Source: Alphaproteobacteria bacterium (lineage in GTDB: Bacteria; Pseudomonadota; Alphaproteobacteria; Sphingomonadales; JAKSBY01). Taken from it: DNA of 64,000 bases. This document shows positions 28,898 through 37,909 of this stretch, in pieces. The position numbers and the translations under genes are program-made. Location: positions 1 to 64,000 of the forward strand of contig JAJFIV010000001.1 in NCBI GenBank assembly GCA_021774625.1. The letters run 5' to 3'. Under the pieces are notes generated by a model. It searched no databases, was not told the origin of the DNA, and saw nothing but the letters and a program-made list of their open reading frames with translations. Position 1 is the first letter of the stretch. Every line of letters starts with the position of its first letter.

Positions 28898-31800
28898 ATG
28901 CGATCATCCGAGCCGCCATCGAGAATAACCGCGCGGTCCTGACCACCCTGGTGATGATTTTTATCATCGGGACCATTTCCTACGTCGTCATCACCAAAGA
29001 AAACAATCCGGATATTCCGATCCCGTTTTTCCAGGTCTTTATCTCTCATGAAGGGATTTCGCCGGAAGACGCGGAGCGATTGCTGGTCAAGCCGATGGAA
29101 GTCAGGCTTGCCACCATTTCCGGCCTGAAGGAAATGCGGGCCAGCGCCCGGGAGGGATCGGCCTCGATCACTCTTGAATTCGACCCCGGATTCGACAATG
29201 AAAAAGCTTTGCTTGATGTCCGGGAAGCGGTTGACCGGGCAAAATCGGAACTGCCCAGCGATAGCGAGGAACCGATTGTCAATGAGTTCAACGCCGGCGA
29301 ATTCCCTATTCTCACCATTATCCTGTCCGGCGATGCCCCGGAACGCACCTTGCTGCAGATTGCCCGCAATCTGAAGGATGGGCTCGAAGGCCTGCCCGGG
29401 GTTCTGGAAGCCGATATCGGCGGTGACCGCGAAGAAGTTCTGGAGGTGATTATCGATCCGCTGAAACTGATCAGCTACAACATTACCCAGGCGGAAATAC
29501 TTAATGCGGTGAGCTCCAATAACCGCCTGGTGGCGGCCGGCTCGCTTGATACCGGCAGCGGCCGTTTTTCGGTCAAACTGCCCAGCGTTTTTGAAGACGC
29601 CAGAGACGTCCTGAACCTGCCGCTGAAAACGTCGGAAGACGGCGCTGTCACGCTGGGCGACATCACCGATGTCCGCCGCACCTTCAAGGATGCCTTTTCC
29701 TACGCCCGGATGAACGGCAAACCGGCCATCACCATTGATGTTTCAAAACGAACCGGCGCCAATATTATCCAGACCTCGCAAATTGTTCGCGCCTTTCTTG
29801 AGAAAGCGAAGGAATCCTGGCCGACCGGCGCCAAAGCCGAAATTCTTTCCGATGACTCCGAATTTATCGAGGAATTTCTGGGCTCCCTGCAAAACAGCGT
29901 GCTGAGCGCCATTTTACTGGTTGCCATCGTGATTGTCGCCGCGCTCGGCCTGCGTTCGGCAGGGCTGGTCGGCATCACCATTCCCGGCTCCTTCCTGCTT
30001 GGCATCAGTTTGCTTTATTTCATGGGTTATACGATGAATATCGTCGTCATGTTCGGCCTGATCCTGGCGGTCGGCCTGCTGGTCGACGGCGCCATTGTGG
30101 TATCGGAATATGCCGACCGTAAAATGATCGAAGGCTTTCATCGCAAAGAGGCCTACAGGCTGGCCGCCCAGCGCATGGCCTGGCCAATCACGTCATCGAC
30201 CATGACAACCCTTGCGGCCTTTTTCCCGCTGCTCTTGTGGCCCGGCATTATCGGCCAGTTTATGAGCTACCTGCCGCTGACGCTGATTTTCGTCCTGACA
30301 TCCTCCCTGCTGATGGCTCTGGTGTTTCTTCCCACTGTGGGCTCTCTGATCGGCAAGGCAGGGGTTGCGGACAAAAAGGCAATGGCGGCTCTGTCGGCCG
30401 ACAAGGATTTTGACCGCAAAAAACTGACCGGCCTGACCAAGGCATATGCGAATATCCTGTCCGGGGCCATGAAGCGGCCCGGCTGGATTATTTCGGCCGC
30501 CGTCGCGACTCTGATCGTGGTCTGGGGCCTTTATGCCGTTTTCCCGACAGGCAGCGAATTCTTTCCCGACGGCGAACCCGACAATGTTGCCGTGAATATT
30601 CATGCCCGCGGCAATCTCTCCGTAAGGGAAATGGACCAGTTGGTGAAGGTAGTCGAAAGCCGGATTCAGGGGATTAACGGCATTGAAGAAATCTATGCCC
30701 GGACCGGATCGCGCGGGTCCGATGTCATCGGCCGCATTTCACTGGGGTTTGTCAACTGGAAAGACCGCCGGCCCACGGACGATATTATCCAGGAAGTCCG
30801 CGACCGCACGGAAAATGTGCCCGGCATCATCGTCGAACCGGTTGTTCAAAGTAATGGACCGACGTCCGGCAAGGATATTCAGATAAAAGTGACGTCGGAG
30901 CTGCCTAATGTTTTGAGCGAAACGGTCGTTGCCATCCGCGGAAAAATGGAAGAGATGGAGGGTATTCTTGACATTAATGACGGCCGGCCCCTGCCCGGTA
31001 TCGAATGGGCGCTGGACGTCGACAGGGCGGAGGCCGCGCGCTATGGGGTCAATATCACGCTGATTGGCAGCGCCGTTCAGCTCATCACCACCGGTATCAA
31101 GGTTGCCGAATATCGTCCCGACGATGCGGTTGACGAAGTTGACATCCGGGTTCGTTTCCCGATTAACGACCGCGGCATCGAACAGCTCGATAATCTCAGG
31201 GTGCAAACCCCCAACGGCAATGTGCCCATCTCAAACTTTGTCAAGCGCGTTCCCAAACAGCGGGTCAGCACCATCACCCGGGTTGACAGCGCCCGCGTGA
31301 TCGACATGGAAGCCAATGTCGGTGAGGATTTTCTCACCAATGAACGGGTGGAAATTCTCAAGACCTGGATTGCCGAACAGAATTTTGACCCGCGTGTGAA
31401 GATTTCCTTCGGCGGCAGCGACGAACAGCAGCAGGAATCCGAAGTTTTCCTCGTTCAGGCCTTTATTATGGCGCTGTTTCTGATGGGTATTATTCTGATC
31501 ACCCAGTTCAACAGCTTTTATCACGCCCTTCTGATCTTGACGGCGATTTTTCTGTCAACGGCCGGCGTGGTTTTCGGAATTCTGATCACCGGACGGCCTT
31601 TTGTGGTTGTCATGACCGGCGTTGGCATTATCTCACTGGCCGGGATCGTGGTGAACAATAATATTGTGCTGATCGACACCTATGCCAGGCTGGTGAAAGA
31701 CGGTGTGCCCAAGCTGGATGCCATCATCCAGACCGGCGCCCAGCGTCTCAGGCCGGTGCTGCTGACCACGATCACCACCATTATCGGCCTGATGCCCATG

Positions 31801-32070
31801 GTCTTTCGTTTCAATATCGACTTTTTCACCCGGCAGGTGGAAATCGGCTCGCCTTCCTCCATGATCTGGGTTGATTTGGCCATGGCCATTGCCTTCGGCC
31901 TGGCCTTTGCAACGGTGCTCACGCTGATTGTCACACCCTGCCTGCTGGCCCTGCCGGTCAAGATGCGGGAAAAACGCGCGCTTCGGCGGGAAAAACGCCA
32001 GGCAAGAAAATCCCTGAAAGCAGGACAAATGAGCAGACCCATGCCGCCCGAACAGGCGCCGGCGGAATAA
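28894..32070 (+). CDS. RND-family efflux transporter (AcrB/HAE1-like)
   Basis: 1058 residues, the normal length. Twelve membrane segments are expected, with large periplasmic loops after the first and seventh. Visible: N-terminal segment followed by ENNPDIPIPFFQVF; EISPEDAERLLVKPME-like GISPEDAERLLVKPMEVRL; central membrane segment ILLVAIVIVAALGLRSAGLV; GLLVDGAIVVSEYADRKM (proton-relay Asp); C-terminal GVGIISLAGIVVNNNIVLID. This group, with the short partner, exports hydrophobic compounds or lipids; substrate unknown. A strong terminator follows. Confidence 0.95.
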   Translation: MNAIIRAAIENNRAVLTTLVMIFIIGTISYVVITKENNPDIPIPFFQVFISHEGISPEDAERLLVKPMEVRLATISGLKEMRASAREGSASITLEFDPGFDNEKALLDVREAVDRAKSELPSDSEEPIVNEFNAGEFPILTIILSGDAPERTLLQIARNLKDGLEGLPGVLEADIGGDREEVLEVIIDPLKLISYNITQAEILNAVSSNNRLVAAGSLDTGSGRFSVKLPSVFEDARDVLNLPLKTSEDGAVTLGDITDVRRTFKDAFSYARMNGKPAITIDVSKRTGANIIQTSQIVRAFLEKAKESWPTGAKAEILSDDSEFIEEFLGSLQNSVLSAILLVAIVIVAALGLRSAGLVGITIPGSFLLGISLLYFMGYTMNIVVMFGLILAVGLLVDGAIVVSEYADRKMIEGFHRKEAYRLAAQRMAWPITSSTMTTLAAFFPLLLWPGIIGQFMSYLPLTLIFVLTSSLLMALVFLPTVGSLIGKAGVADKKAMAALSADKDFDRKKLTGLTKAYANILSGAMKRPGWIISAAVATLIVVWGLYAVFPTGSEFFPDGEPDNVAVNIHARGNLSVREMDQLVKVVESRIQGINGIEEIYARTGSRGSDVIGRISLGFVNWKDRRPTDDIIQEVRDRTENVPGIIVEPVVQSNGPTSGKDIQIKVTSELPNVLSETVVAIRGKMEEMEGILDINDGRPLPGIEWALDVDRAEAARYGVNITLIGSAVQLITTGIKVAEYRPDDAVDEVDIRVRFPINDRGIEQLDNLRVQTPNGNVPISNFVKRVPKQRVSTITRVDSARVIDMEANVGEDFLTNERVEILKTWIAEQNFDPRVKISFGGSDEQQQESEVFLVQAFIMALFLMGIILITQFNSFYHALLILTAIFLSTAGVVFGILITGRPFVVVMTGVGIISLAGIVVNNNIVLIDTYARLVKDGVPKLDAIIQTGAQRLRPVLLTTITTIIGLMPMVFRFNIDFFTRQVEIGSPSSMIWVDLAMAIAFGLAFATVLTLIVTPCLLALPVKMREKRALRREKRQARKSLKAGQMSRPMPPEQAPAE

Positions 32071-32089
32071 ATTACCCACTCCACAATGA

Positions 32090-32887
32090 CTAAACGCCTT
32101 CCGGTTCTTCCGGGAGGCGTTTTTTTACACGGCGATAGCGGACCATGGCGACGGGAACCAGGATGATATAAATCAGGCCGAATGTGATAAGCGTCCACCA
32201 GGTATAGACCGTCAACAGAGCCGCGAGGATGCCCACACCCAGAAGCAGGGGAACCATCTGATCCCGGCTGATCATCAAACCTTTCCAGGAAAAGGTGGCG
32301 ATCCGGGAAACCATGCCGAAACAGAGAACTGCTGTCCAGATACCCACAAAACCAGGATTTTGAAATACTCCGTTGCCGGCCTTGAATTCCAGTATCAGGG
32401 GAATGATGGCGATTCCGGCCGCGGCGGGTGCCGGAATGCCGGTCAGGAATCCTGCTTTTTTCCGCAGATCCTCCCCGTCTTCCAGCTTTGAATTAAAGCG
32501 CGCCAGCCGGAGCGCGCAGCAAACCGCAAAGGCCAGCGCCAGCACCCAGCCGATGCCGCCCAGCTTGTTCAGCGCCCAGACATAGAGAATGACCGCGGGG
32601 GCGACACCGAAACTGATGACATCCGCCAGCGAATCCAGTTCGGCGCCGAATTTGCTCGCGCTTTTCAACAGCCTCGCAATGGTGCCGTCAATCCCGTCCA
32701 GCGTGCCGGCAATAATAACCGCCAGGGCTGCCCGCTCCCAGTTGCCGTCAAGCGCATAGCGGATTGACGTCATGCCCGCCGACAGAGCGAGAATGGTAAT
32801 TACATTCGGAGCCATACTGCGGATATGAAGCCGCCGCAGGCTCTTCAGCCGCCGGGGCTTGACAGTGCGCTGTTCCTCCTCCGTCAT
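32090..32887 (-). CDS. pssA: CDP-diacylglycerol--serine O-phosphatidyltransferase
   Basis: Makes phosphatidylserine from CDP-diacylglycerol and serine, in the membrane. It has 265 residues with about eight hydrophobic segments. The CDP-alcohol phosphotransferase motif, Asp-Gly-x2-Ala-Arg-x8-Gly-x3-Asp-x3-Asp, is visible in IDGTIARLLKSASKFGAELD and the following SLAD. It is the second gene of the psd-pssA operon (5-nt gap). Confidence 0.95.
   Translation of the reverse strand: MTEEEQRTVKPRRLKSLRRLHIRSMAPNVITILALSAGMTSIRYALDGNWERAALAVIIAGTLDGIDGTIARLLKSASKFGAELDSLADVISFGVAPAVILYVWALNKLGGIGWVLALAFAVCCALRLARFNSKLEDGEDLRKKAGFLTGIPAPAAAGIAIIPLILEFKAGNGVFQNPGFVGIWTAVLCFGMVSRIATFSWKGLMISRDQMVPLLLGVGILAALLTVYTWWTLITFGLIYIILVPVAMVRYRRVKKRLPEEPEGV
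32094..32126 (+). terminator. Intrinsic terminator after the RND gene
   Basis: ACGCCTTCCGG-TTCTT-CCGGGAGGCGT plus seven T: an 11-bp stem with one G-U. It lies 24 nt after the RND stop. On the other strand the same bases are the last codons of pssA, so the two transcripts converge on this hairpin. Confidence 0.92.
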
Positions 32888-32892
32888 GATGC

Positions 32893-33552
32893 TTAGCCTT
32901 TCCGGGCGATCACTGTTTCGCCGGCAATCATGGTCTGCCCCGCTTTAACCGCCGGCTGCAGACCGGAATCAAGGTAAATATCAACCCGGCTGCCAAAACG
33001 GATCAGTCCGAACCGTTCGCCGGCGGCTACGTTTTGCCCTTCCTTAACCCAGCACAGAATCCGCCGCGCAACCAGACCGGCAATCTGCACAAAAGCGATT
33101 TCGCTGCCGTCCGCCATTTTCATCGCTAACAGTTGCCGCTCATTATGCTCGCTCGCCTTATCCAGCGACGCATTGAGAAATTTTCCCGGAACATAGACCA
33201 GTTTGGTGATGACGCCCGATGCCGGCACACGGTTTACATGAACATTAAAGACATTCATAAAAATGCTGATTCGCACCCGGCCGCCGCCACCCATTTCCAG
33301 TTCCGGCGGCGCGGGAATACGTGTGATCATCTCCACCATGCCGTCCGCCGGGCTGATCAGGATATCATCTCCCCCCGGCGTCACACGTTCCGGATTGCGG
33401 AAGAAAAAGTAGCACCAGCCGGTCAGGATCACACCAATCCATCCCAAAGGCTGCCACAGCCAGAAAAGCACAGCTGTTATGAAGGCAAAAACAAAAACAA
33501 ACCGCATACCCTCGGGATGCATTGGCGGTATGGCCCTTAGGATCGTCTCCAT
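32893..33552 (-). CDS. psd: Phosphatidylserine decarboxylase proenzyme
   Basis: 219 residues of the short bacterial type. Membrane-anchored at the N-terminus ([20 protein letters not shown]). The self-cleavage Gly-Ser pair, which forms the pyruvoyl group, is Gly187-Ser188 in [11 protein letters not shown]. Other motifs: [35 protein letters not shown]. It makes phosphatidylethanolamine from the PssA product. The RBS-like GAGACG lies just before the ATG. Confidence 0.95.
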   Translation of the reverse strand: METILRAIPPMHPEGMRFVFVFAFITAVLFWLWQPLGWIGVILTGWCYFFFRNPERVTPGGDDILISPADGMVEMITRIPAPPELEMGGGGRVRISIFMNVFNVHVNRVPASGVITKLVYVPGKFLNASLDKASEHNERQLLAMKMADGSEIAFVQIAGLVARRILCWVKEGQNVAAGERFGLIRFGSRVDIYLDSGLQPAVKAGQTMIAGETVIARKG

Positions 33553-33683
33553 GAATAAATCCTGTCGTTGATTTTCCCGGCACTATGAGCATCGCGCCGG
33601 CTTCTGTCAAAACTAATGCGGCCGAATCCTAACGCCTGACACCCACAGTTGTTGCAAATTGGCAACACAGAATCTAAAAGAAA

Positions 33684-33891
33684 GCCCGCCCGGATGGAAA
33701 TTGTTATCTTGTATGGTGACAGCGGCACGCTGCATCATTACCTTTCAAATTGCGTCGGACAAGCGACCTTAAATGTTGCTCAAGTTCAGGGAGGCGCGGT
33801 GATCACCGAACCAATTCAGAGCCCATAAAGCAAACAGGGCCAAAATAAAATTCCGGAAAGCAGGGCGTCAAAGCCTTGCTTTCTTTTTTTG
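33684..33891 (+). ncRNA. Candidate small RNA (or 44-codon gene)
   Basis: The strong terminator at 33857-33891 has no annotated plus-strand gene above it, yet a transcript must start upstream. Promoter-like boxes TTGTTG...TCTAAA (about 33649-33680, 18-nt spacing) lie over a perfect inverted repeat (33650-33667). The interior has several hairpins: CAGCG-GCA-CGCTG (33720s), GTCG-GACAAG-CGAC, and CGGTG-AT-CACCG. A 44-codon frame also runs from ATG 33694 to TAA 33828, but it has no ribosome site and no recognisable protein. A trans-acting RNA or 6S-type RNA is possible; identity is not established. Confidence 0.4.
33857..33891 (+). terminator. Strong intrinsic terminator
   Basis: GAAAGCAGGGC-GTCAAA-GCCTTGCTTTC, an 11-bp stem (one G-T) with a 6-nt loop, followed directly by seven T (33885-33891). 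It is on the plus strand with no protein gene upstream in that direction. Confidence 0.9.
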
Positions 33892-33940
33892 TCTATTACG
33901 GTGGCCCCTGTGCGGGAAAAAGATCGTACCCGGCACCGCG

Positions 33941-34005
33941 CTTCGATACGGCCCTCCTCGTACGAACGGTTGAATATTCCGTTCGGGCTGAGCCTGCCGA
34001 AGCCC
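33941..34005. repeat. Palindromic dispersed repeat, copy 4
   Basis: Starts CTTCGATACG, has TACGAACGG...CCGTTCGG in the middle, and ends with GGGCTGAGCCTGCCGAAGCCC. The last 27 bases (33979-34005) are nearly identical to the segment inserted in pdhB. It lies 10 nt from the stop of the DUF1467 gene. Confidence 0.8.
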
Positions 34006-34014
34006 GGCGCCAAA

Positions 34015-34260
34015 TTACGGGCGAAGCGAAATCACATCATATTCGACAATGAAATAGAAAACGGCGAACAGAACCGCCGCGATCAGACTGGTGGTCAGGG
34101 CCTTGCGCCAGATATCGGGCTTTACCGGCGCGCTGGCCGGAGTGCCGGGAACGATGTCTTCCCCGCTTTCATCCTGGCTTATTACACCCACCGGCAGCAT
34201 CATGAAAAAGATCAGCCACCAGATGATCACATAAACCAGGATGCCGGTTGCAATGGACAT
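34015..34260 (-). CDS. DUF1467 family small membrane protein
   Basis: 81 residues with two membrane segments (ILVYVIIWWLIFFMMLPVGV, SLIAAVLFAVFYFIVEYDVI). Function unknown. The family is alphaproteobacterial and normally sits between mce and proS; here it is the last gene of the nuo-side cluster, and proS is missing. TAATG overlap (1 nt) with mce shows translational coupling. Confidence 0.88.
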   Translation of the reverse strand: MSIATGILVYVIIWWLIFFMMLPVGVISQDESGEDIVPGTPASAPVKPDIWRKALTTSLIAAVLFAVFYFIVEYDVISLRP

Positions 34261-34664
34261 TATGCCTCCTCGATCTCAAGAAGGGCGCCGTGGAAGTCCT
34301 TGGGGTGCAGGAAAAGCACCGGTTTGCCGTGCGCCCCTTTCCGCGGCTCGCCAGAACCCAAAATCCGGACACCCGCCGCCGTCAGCTGTGTTTTTGACGC
34401 CTGAATATCCTCCACCTCAAGACAGAGATGATGGATGCCGCCATCGGGGTTGCGCTCCAGAAATTTCGCGATGGGCGATCCCTCCCCCAACGGATGCAGC
34501 AGTTCGATCTTGGTGTTGGCAAGCGAAACAAAGACCGTGGTCACGCCATGATCCGGCAAATCATCCGGCGCGCTGACATCCGCACCCAGCACATCCCGGT
34601 AGCGATCCGAAGCCGCTTTCAGATCCGGCACCACAATGGCAATATGATTCAATTTACCGATCAT
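34260..34664 (-). CDS. mce: Methylmalonyl-CoA epimerase (VOC family)
   Basis: Interconverts (S)- and (R)-methylmalonyl-CoA in propionyl-CoA breakdown. It has 134 residues: a vicinal-oxygen-chelate fold with LNHIAIVVPDLKAASDRYRD (metal His), VFVSLANTKIELLHPLGEGS (second half, Glu), IHHLCLEVEDI (metal His) and GALLEIEEA (metal Glu). No methylmalonyl-CoA mutase is in the window; the gene is part of the conserved alphaproteobacterial rnj-mce-DUF1467 run. Confidence 0.93.
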   Translation of the reverse strand: MIGKLNHIAIVVPDLKAASDRYRDVLGADVSAPDDLPDHGVTTVFVSLANTKIELLHPLGEGSPIAKFLERNPDGGIHHLCLEVEDIQASKTQLTAAGVRILGSGEPRKGAHGKPVLFLHPKDFHGALLEIEEA

Positions 34665-34678
34665 TCCCTTATCCTCAT

Positions 34679-36346
34679 TTAAATTCGGACAACCCGCACC
34701 TCTGCGACCGGTTTTTTGCCGGTAAAAGTGAAACAGGCGCGCCGGGCGGCAATGCGGACCATCTCGCCAAGATGCCCGTGATCCCGCCGGTCCCGCTTTG
34801 CCAGCCGCCGTAGCGTTTCCTCCACCGCAAAGCCGATGGCGTCGATGGTCCGGCCGTCGCCTTCGTCACAACCGGGCAGACCTTTCAGAATAATTTCCGG
34901 CTCGGCGGCTAACGAACCATCCGCTCTCATAGCAAGGATCACGACCAGATAACCGTTTTGCATCATGCGGCGGCGCCATATCAGACCGGGATCATCCATG
35001 GGAACCACCTGAATGCCGTCAAGCGCCAGCCGTCCGACCGGCACCTGATCCAGCAGCTTGGGCCCATCAGGCGCCAGACGGATAACATCGCCATTGAGCG
35101 GCACGATAGCGGCCTTCACGCCGACGCTTCGCGCAAACGCCGCGTGCTTTTGCAAATGCCTGACCTCACCATGCACCGGCACGGCTATCTGCGGCCTGAT
35201 CCAGCCATACATGGCTTTCAGCTCCGCCTGCCCCGGATGGCCCGATACATGGGTGAAGGCATCCTTTTCAGTGATCACATCAACACCTGAATGAATCAGA
35301 TTGTTAACCAGTCCGCCAATGGAAATCTCGTTGCCGGGAATGATTTTGGAAGAAAAAATTACCGTATCATTCGCCCGGAGTTTGATCCGGGGATGCCCGT
35401 CCCGGGCAATGCGCGACAAAGCCGCCCGGTATTCGCCCTGACAGCCGGTGCAAACGATCAGCACTTCGCCGGGCGGCAGATCATTGGCGGCGTCTTCCTT
35501 CAGGACCGGCGGAAAATCCTGCAAATATCCGGTTTCTTTCGCCGCATCGATCAGGCGCAGCAAGGAGCGGCCGATACAGATTAGCTGCCGGCCATGGGTT
35601 TTGGCGATCTTGCCGATGGTCTCGACCCGGCCCACATTGGAGGAAAAGGTGGTGACAATCACCCGGCCTTCGCAGCCGCCGATAATCTCCATCAGGCTGT
35701 CCTGAACCGCCTGTTCCGATCCCGATTCGGTTTTCAGAAATACATTGGTGGAATCGCCGACCATGGCGAGGACGCCCTCATCGCCGATATCGGTCAGGGC
35801 TTTGGGCGTCGAAGGTTTGCCGATCACCGGCGCGGCATCCAGCTTCCAGTCCCCGGTGTGAAAAACCACACCTTTGGATGTGGTCAGTTTCAGACCATGG
35901 CCTTCGGGAATCGAATGGGCGAGCGGCACATAGGAAATCTGAAACGGCCCGATTTCCATCGCGCCGCCAACCGCGACTTCATACAGTTCAACTTCGTCTA
36001 TAAGACCGGCTTCTTCCAGCTTGCGGCGCACCAGGGCCGCCGTGAAAGGCGTGGCATAGATCGGGCGGCGCAATTCACGCCACAGATAGGGCACGGCGCC
36101 GATATGGTCCTCATGCCCGTGGGTCAGCACAATGGCGTCCAGCTTATCGCCAAGGCCGGCAGCGAACCGGTGATCAGGGAACAGAAGATCAATGCCCGGA
36201 TCCCATGTATTGGCGAATGTGAGGCCCAGATCCACCATAATCCAGCGGCCTTCCGAACGGTAAAGGCTGAGATTCATGCCGATTTCCCCGCACCCGCCAA
36301 GCGGCAGGAACAGCAGATCGTCCGGATGGCCCAAATTATCCGCCAT
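34679..36346 (-). CDS. rnj: Ribonuclease J
   Basis: A metallo-beta-lactamase/beta-CASP ribonuclease (5'-3' exo and endonuclease) for rRNA maturation and mRNA decay. It has 555 residues from ATG 36346. The active-site His-x-His-x-Asp-His is in VLTHGHEDHIGA. Also visible: FLPLGGCGEIGMNLSLY, IVTTFSSNVGRVE, HVSGHPGQAELKAM and VPVHGEVRHL. The longer frame to TTG 36373 would overlap coaX by 38 nt and has no ribosome site. It is part of the nuo-birA-coaX-rnj cluster. Confidence 0.95.
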   Translation of the reverse strand: MADNLGHPDDLLFLPLGGCGEIGMNLSLYRSEGRWIMVDLGLTFANTWDPGIDLLFPDHRFAAGLGDKLDAIVLTHGHEDHIGAVPYLWRELRRPIYATPFTAALVRRKLEEAGLIDEVELYEVAVGGAMEIGPFQISYVPLAHSIPEGHGLKLTTSKGVVFHTGDWKLDAAPVIGKPSTPKALTDIGDEGVLAMVGDSTNVFLKTESGSEQAVQDSLMEIIGGCEGRVIVTTFSSNVGRVETIGKIAKTHGRQLICIGRSLLRLIDAAKETGYLQDFPPVLKEDAANDLPPGEVLIVCTGCQGEYRAALSRIARDGHPRIKLRANDTVIFSSKIIPGNEISIGGLVNNLIHSGVDVITEKDAFTHVSGHPGQAELKAMYGWIRPQIAVPVHGEVRHLQKHAAFARSVGVKAAIVPLNGDVIRLAPDGPKLLDQVPVGRLALDGIQVVPMDDPGLIWRRRMMQNGYLVVILAMRADGSLAAEPEIILKGLPGCDEGDGRTIDAIGFAVEETLRRLAKRDRRDHGHLGEMVRIAARRACFTFTGKKPVAEVRVVRI

Positions 36347-37133
36347 TTGGCTGTGTTTCAGTGTTGCGGTCAAAAATCAGCCGCAGACCGTGAATGGTGA
36401 GATCATGATCCACCACCTGAATGGCGTCTGTTTTGCCGAAGAAAACCTTGGCGAGACCGCCGGTCGCCAGCACCTTGAGCCCGTCATTCTTTCGTTCCTT
36501 GCGGATGCGGGCGACAATGCCCTCAATCAGGCCGATATAACCCCAGAAGACGCCGGACTGCATGGCTTCAAGGGTGTTGCGGCCAATGACCCTGAGATCG
36601 GGCGGTTCTTCCACCGCAATGCGCGGCAATTTGGCGGCCGCCTCATAAAGCGCATCTATCGAGAGATTAATACCGGGAGAAATAACCCCGCCCAGATAAT
36701 CGCCATTGTCCGCCACAACATCAAAGGTCGTCGCTGTGCCGAAATCGATCACGATACAGGCCTCACCAACCCGGTCATGAGCAGCGACGGCATTCACCAG
36801 CCGGTCAGCCCCCACTTCCCGCGGGGCGTCAATCCTGATATCGATGCCAAGCGTCACCGCCGGCTCGCCGACCACCAACGGTTCACAGCCGAAATAGCGG
36901 CGGCATAAAAGTGTCAGCGGATGCTGCGTCTGCGGCACCACCGTCGCAATAATCGCGCCGGTCACATCCTTCACCGACACCTCCGCCAGCTTCATCAACT
37001 GGCTGATCCAGACCATATATTCATCCGCCGTCCGTTCGCCATGGGTGGCGATCCGCCATTTACGGACGATTTCCTCGCCCTTGATCAGCGCGAAGACGAT
37101 ATTGGTGTTGCCGGCATCAATGGCAAGAAGCAT
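36336..37133 (-). CDS. coaX: Type III pantothenate kinase
   Basis: Phosphorylates pantothenate in coenzyme A synthesis, needing a monovalent cation and not feedback-inhibited. It has 265 residues. ASKHA motifs: LLAIDAGNTNIVFAL (ATP phosphate loop), REVGADRLVNAVAAH (pantothenate), CIVIDFGTATTFDVV, and GGVISPGINLS. It is adjacent to birA, as in most alphaproteobacteria, with the stop overlapping the rnj start. Confidence 0.96.
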   Translation of the reverse strand: MLLAIDAGNTNIVFALIKGEEIVRKWRIATHGERTADEYMVWISQLMKLAEVSVKDVTGAIIATVVPQTQHPLTLLCRRYFGCEPLVVGEPAVTLGIDIRIDAPREVGADRLVNAVAAHDRVGEACIVIDFGTATTFDVVADNGDYLGGVISPGINLSIDALYEAAAKLPRIAVEEPPDLRVIGRNTLEAMQSGVFWGYIGLIEGIVARIRKERKNDGLKVLATGGLAKVFFGKTDAIQVVDHDLTIHGLRLIFDRNTETQPNGG

Positions 37134-37877
37134 TCAGAGCCTTTCCGGTGGGAAAAAAACGTCGCCGGTATGGACCGGCTGCACCGTTCCATCCGCCCTT
37201 CTTAGGATAAGTGCGCCCGTGTCGTCCAGCGTTTCGAAAATTCCGGAAAGCGTCCGGCCGCCCAGCCTGACGGTGATTTTCTCCCCCAGACCGGATGCGC
37301 GGGCAAGCCAGGTCTCACGAAGCGTCCCAAAGCCCTGATCCCGCCAGACTGTCAGATTTGCCGCCATCGCCGCCGCAAGATGCGCCATGACATCCTCTGC
37401 TGATGCCTCCACCCCTTCCGCCTGCAGGCTTGTGGCGGGATAGGGCGTATCCTGCGGGAAGGATGTGATATTGATCCCGATACCGATCACGACCCAATCC
37501 AGGACCCTTCTCAGCGCAGTTGCCGACTCCAGCAGGATGCCGGAAATCTTTTTTCCATCGATCAGAATATCATTGGGCCATTTGCAGCCAAGGCGTCCGG
37601 CCAATGCGGCTTGCCGCGAAAGCGCATCATAAACCGCAAGCGCTGCGACAAAGGACAGTTCCGCGGCCCGTGTCCCGGGGCATTCCGGCCTGATCAGCAG
37701 GCTGGCGAAAAGATTGCCGCGGTCAGACGTCCAGACCCGGCCCCTGCGGCCCCGCCCGGCGGTCTGTTCATGCGCCATCACCCAGAGCGGTTCCGGGTGA
37801 TCCTTCGCGAGCCTTTTGGCTTCCTCATTGGTGCTGTCAATCCGGTCATGCCGTTTCAGGCCATACCCGGCGGGCAT
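37134..37877 (-). CDS. birA: Biotin--[acetyl-CoA carboxylase] ligase
   Basis: Attaches biotin to AccB. It has 247 residues and no N-terminal helix-turn-helix, so it is a class I enzyme that does not regulate transcription. The biotinyl-AMP loop is TAGRGRRGRVW. Others: IDSTNEEAKRLA, LFASLLIRPE, KWPNDILIDGKKISGILLE and the C-terminal SH3-like domain (AADGTVQPVHTGDV-like RRADGTVQPVHTGDV). It lies 1 nt upstream of coaX and 32 nt downstream of nuoN. Confidence 0.95.
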   Translation of the reverse strand: MPAGYGLKRHDRIDSTNEEAKRLAKDHPEPLWVMAHEQTAGRGRRGRVWTSDRGNLFASLLIRPECPGTRAAELSFVAALAVYDALSRQAALAGRLGCKWPNDILIDGKKISGILLESATALRRVLDWVVIGIGINITSFPQDTPYPATSLQAEGVEASAEDVMAHLAAAMAANLTVWRDQGFGTLRETWLARASGLGEKITVRLGGRTLSGIFETLDDTGALILRRADGTVQPVHTGDVFFPPERL

Positions 37878-37909
37878 AACGATACGGACGGCATGATCCG
37901 GAGGGGTAT

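Larger units (their letters stand above)
33553..34014. other. Long intergenic region holding a possible small RNA and repeat
   Basis: A 460-base gap between psd and DUF1467. It contains the psd promoter region on the minus strand, a perfect inverted repeat TGTTGC-AAATTG-GCAACA (33650-33667), a candidate transcription unit that ends in a strong terminator (33857-33891), and a palindromic repeat copy (33941-34005). Confidence 0.6.

Noticed and set aside
33694-33828. 44-codon frame as a protein gene
   Set aside because: No ribosome binding site and no recognisable protein; kept only as part of the candidate small RNA.
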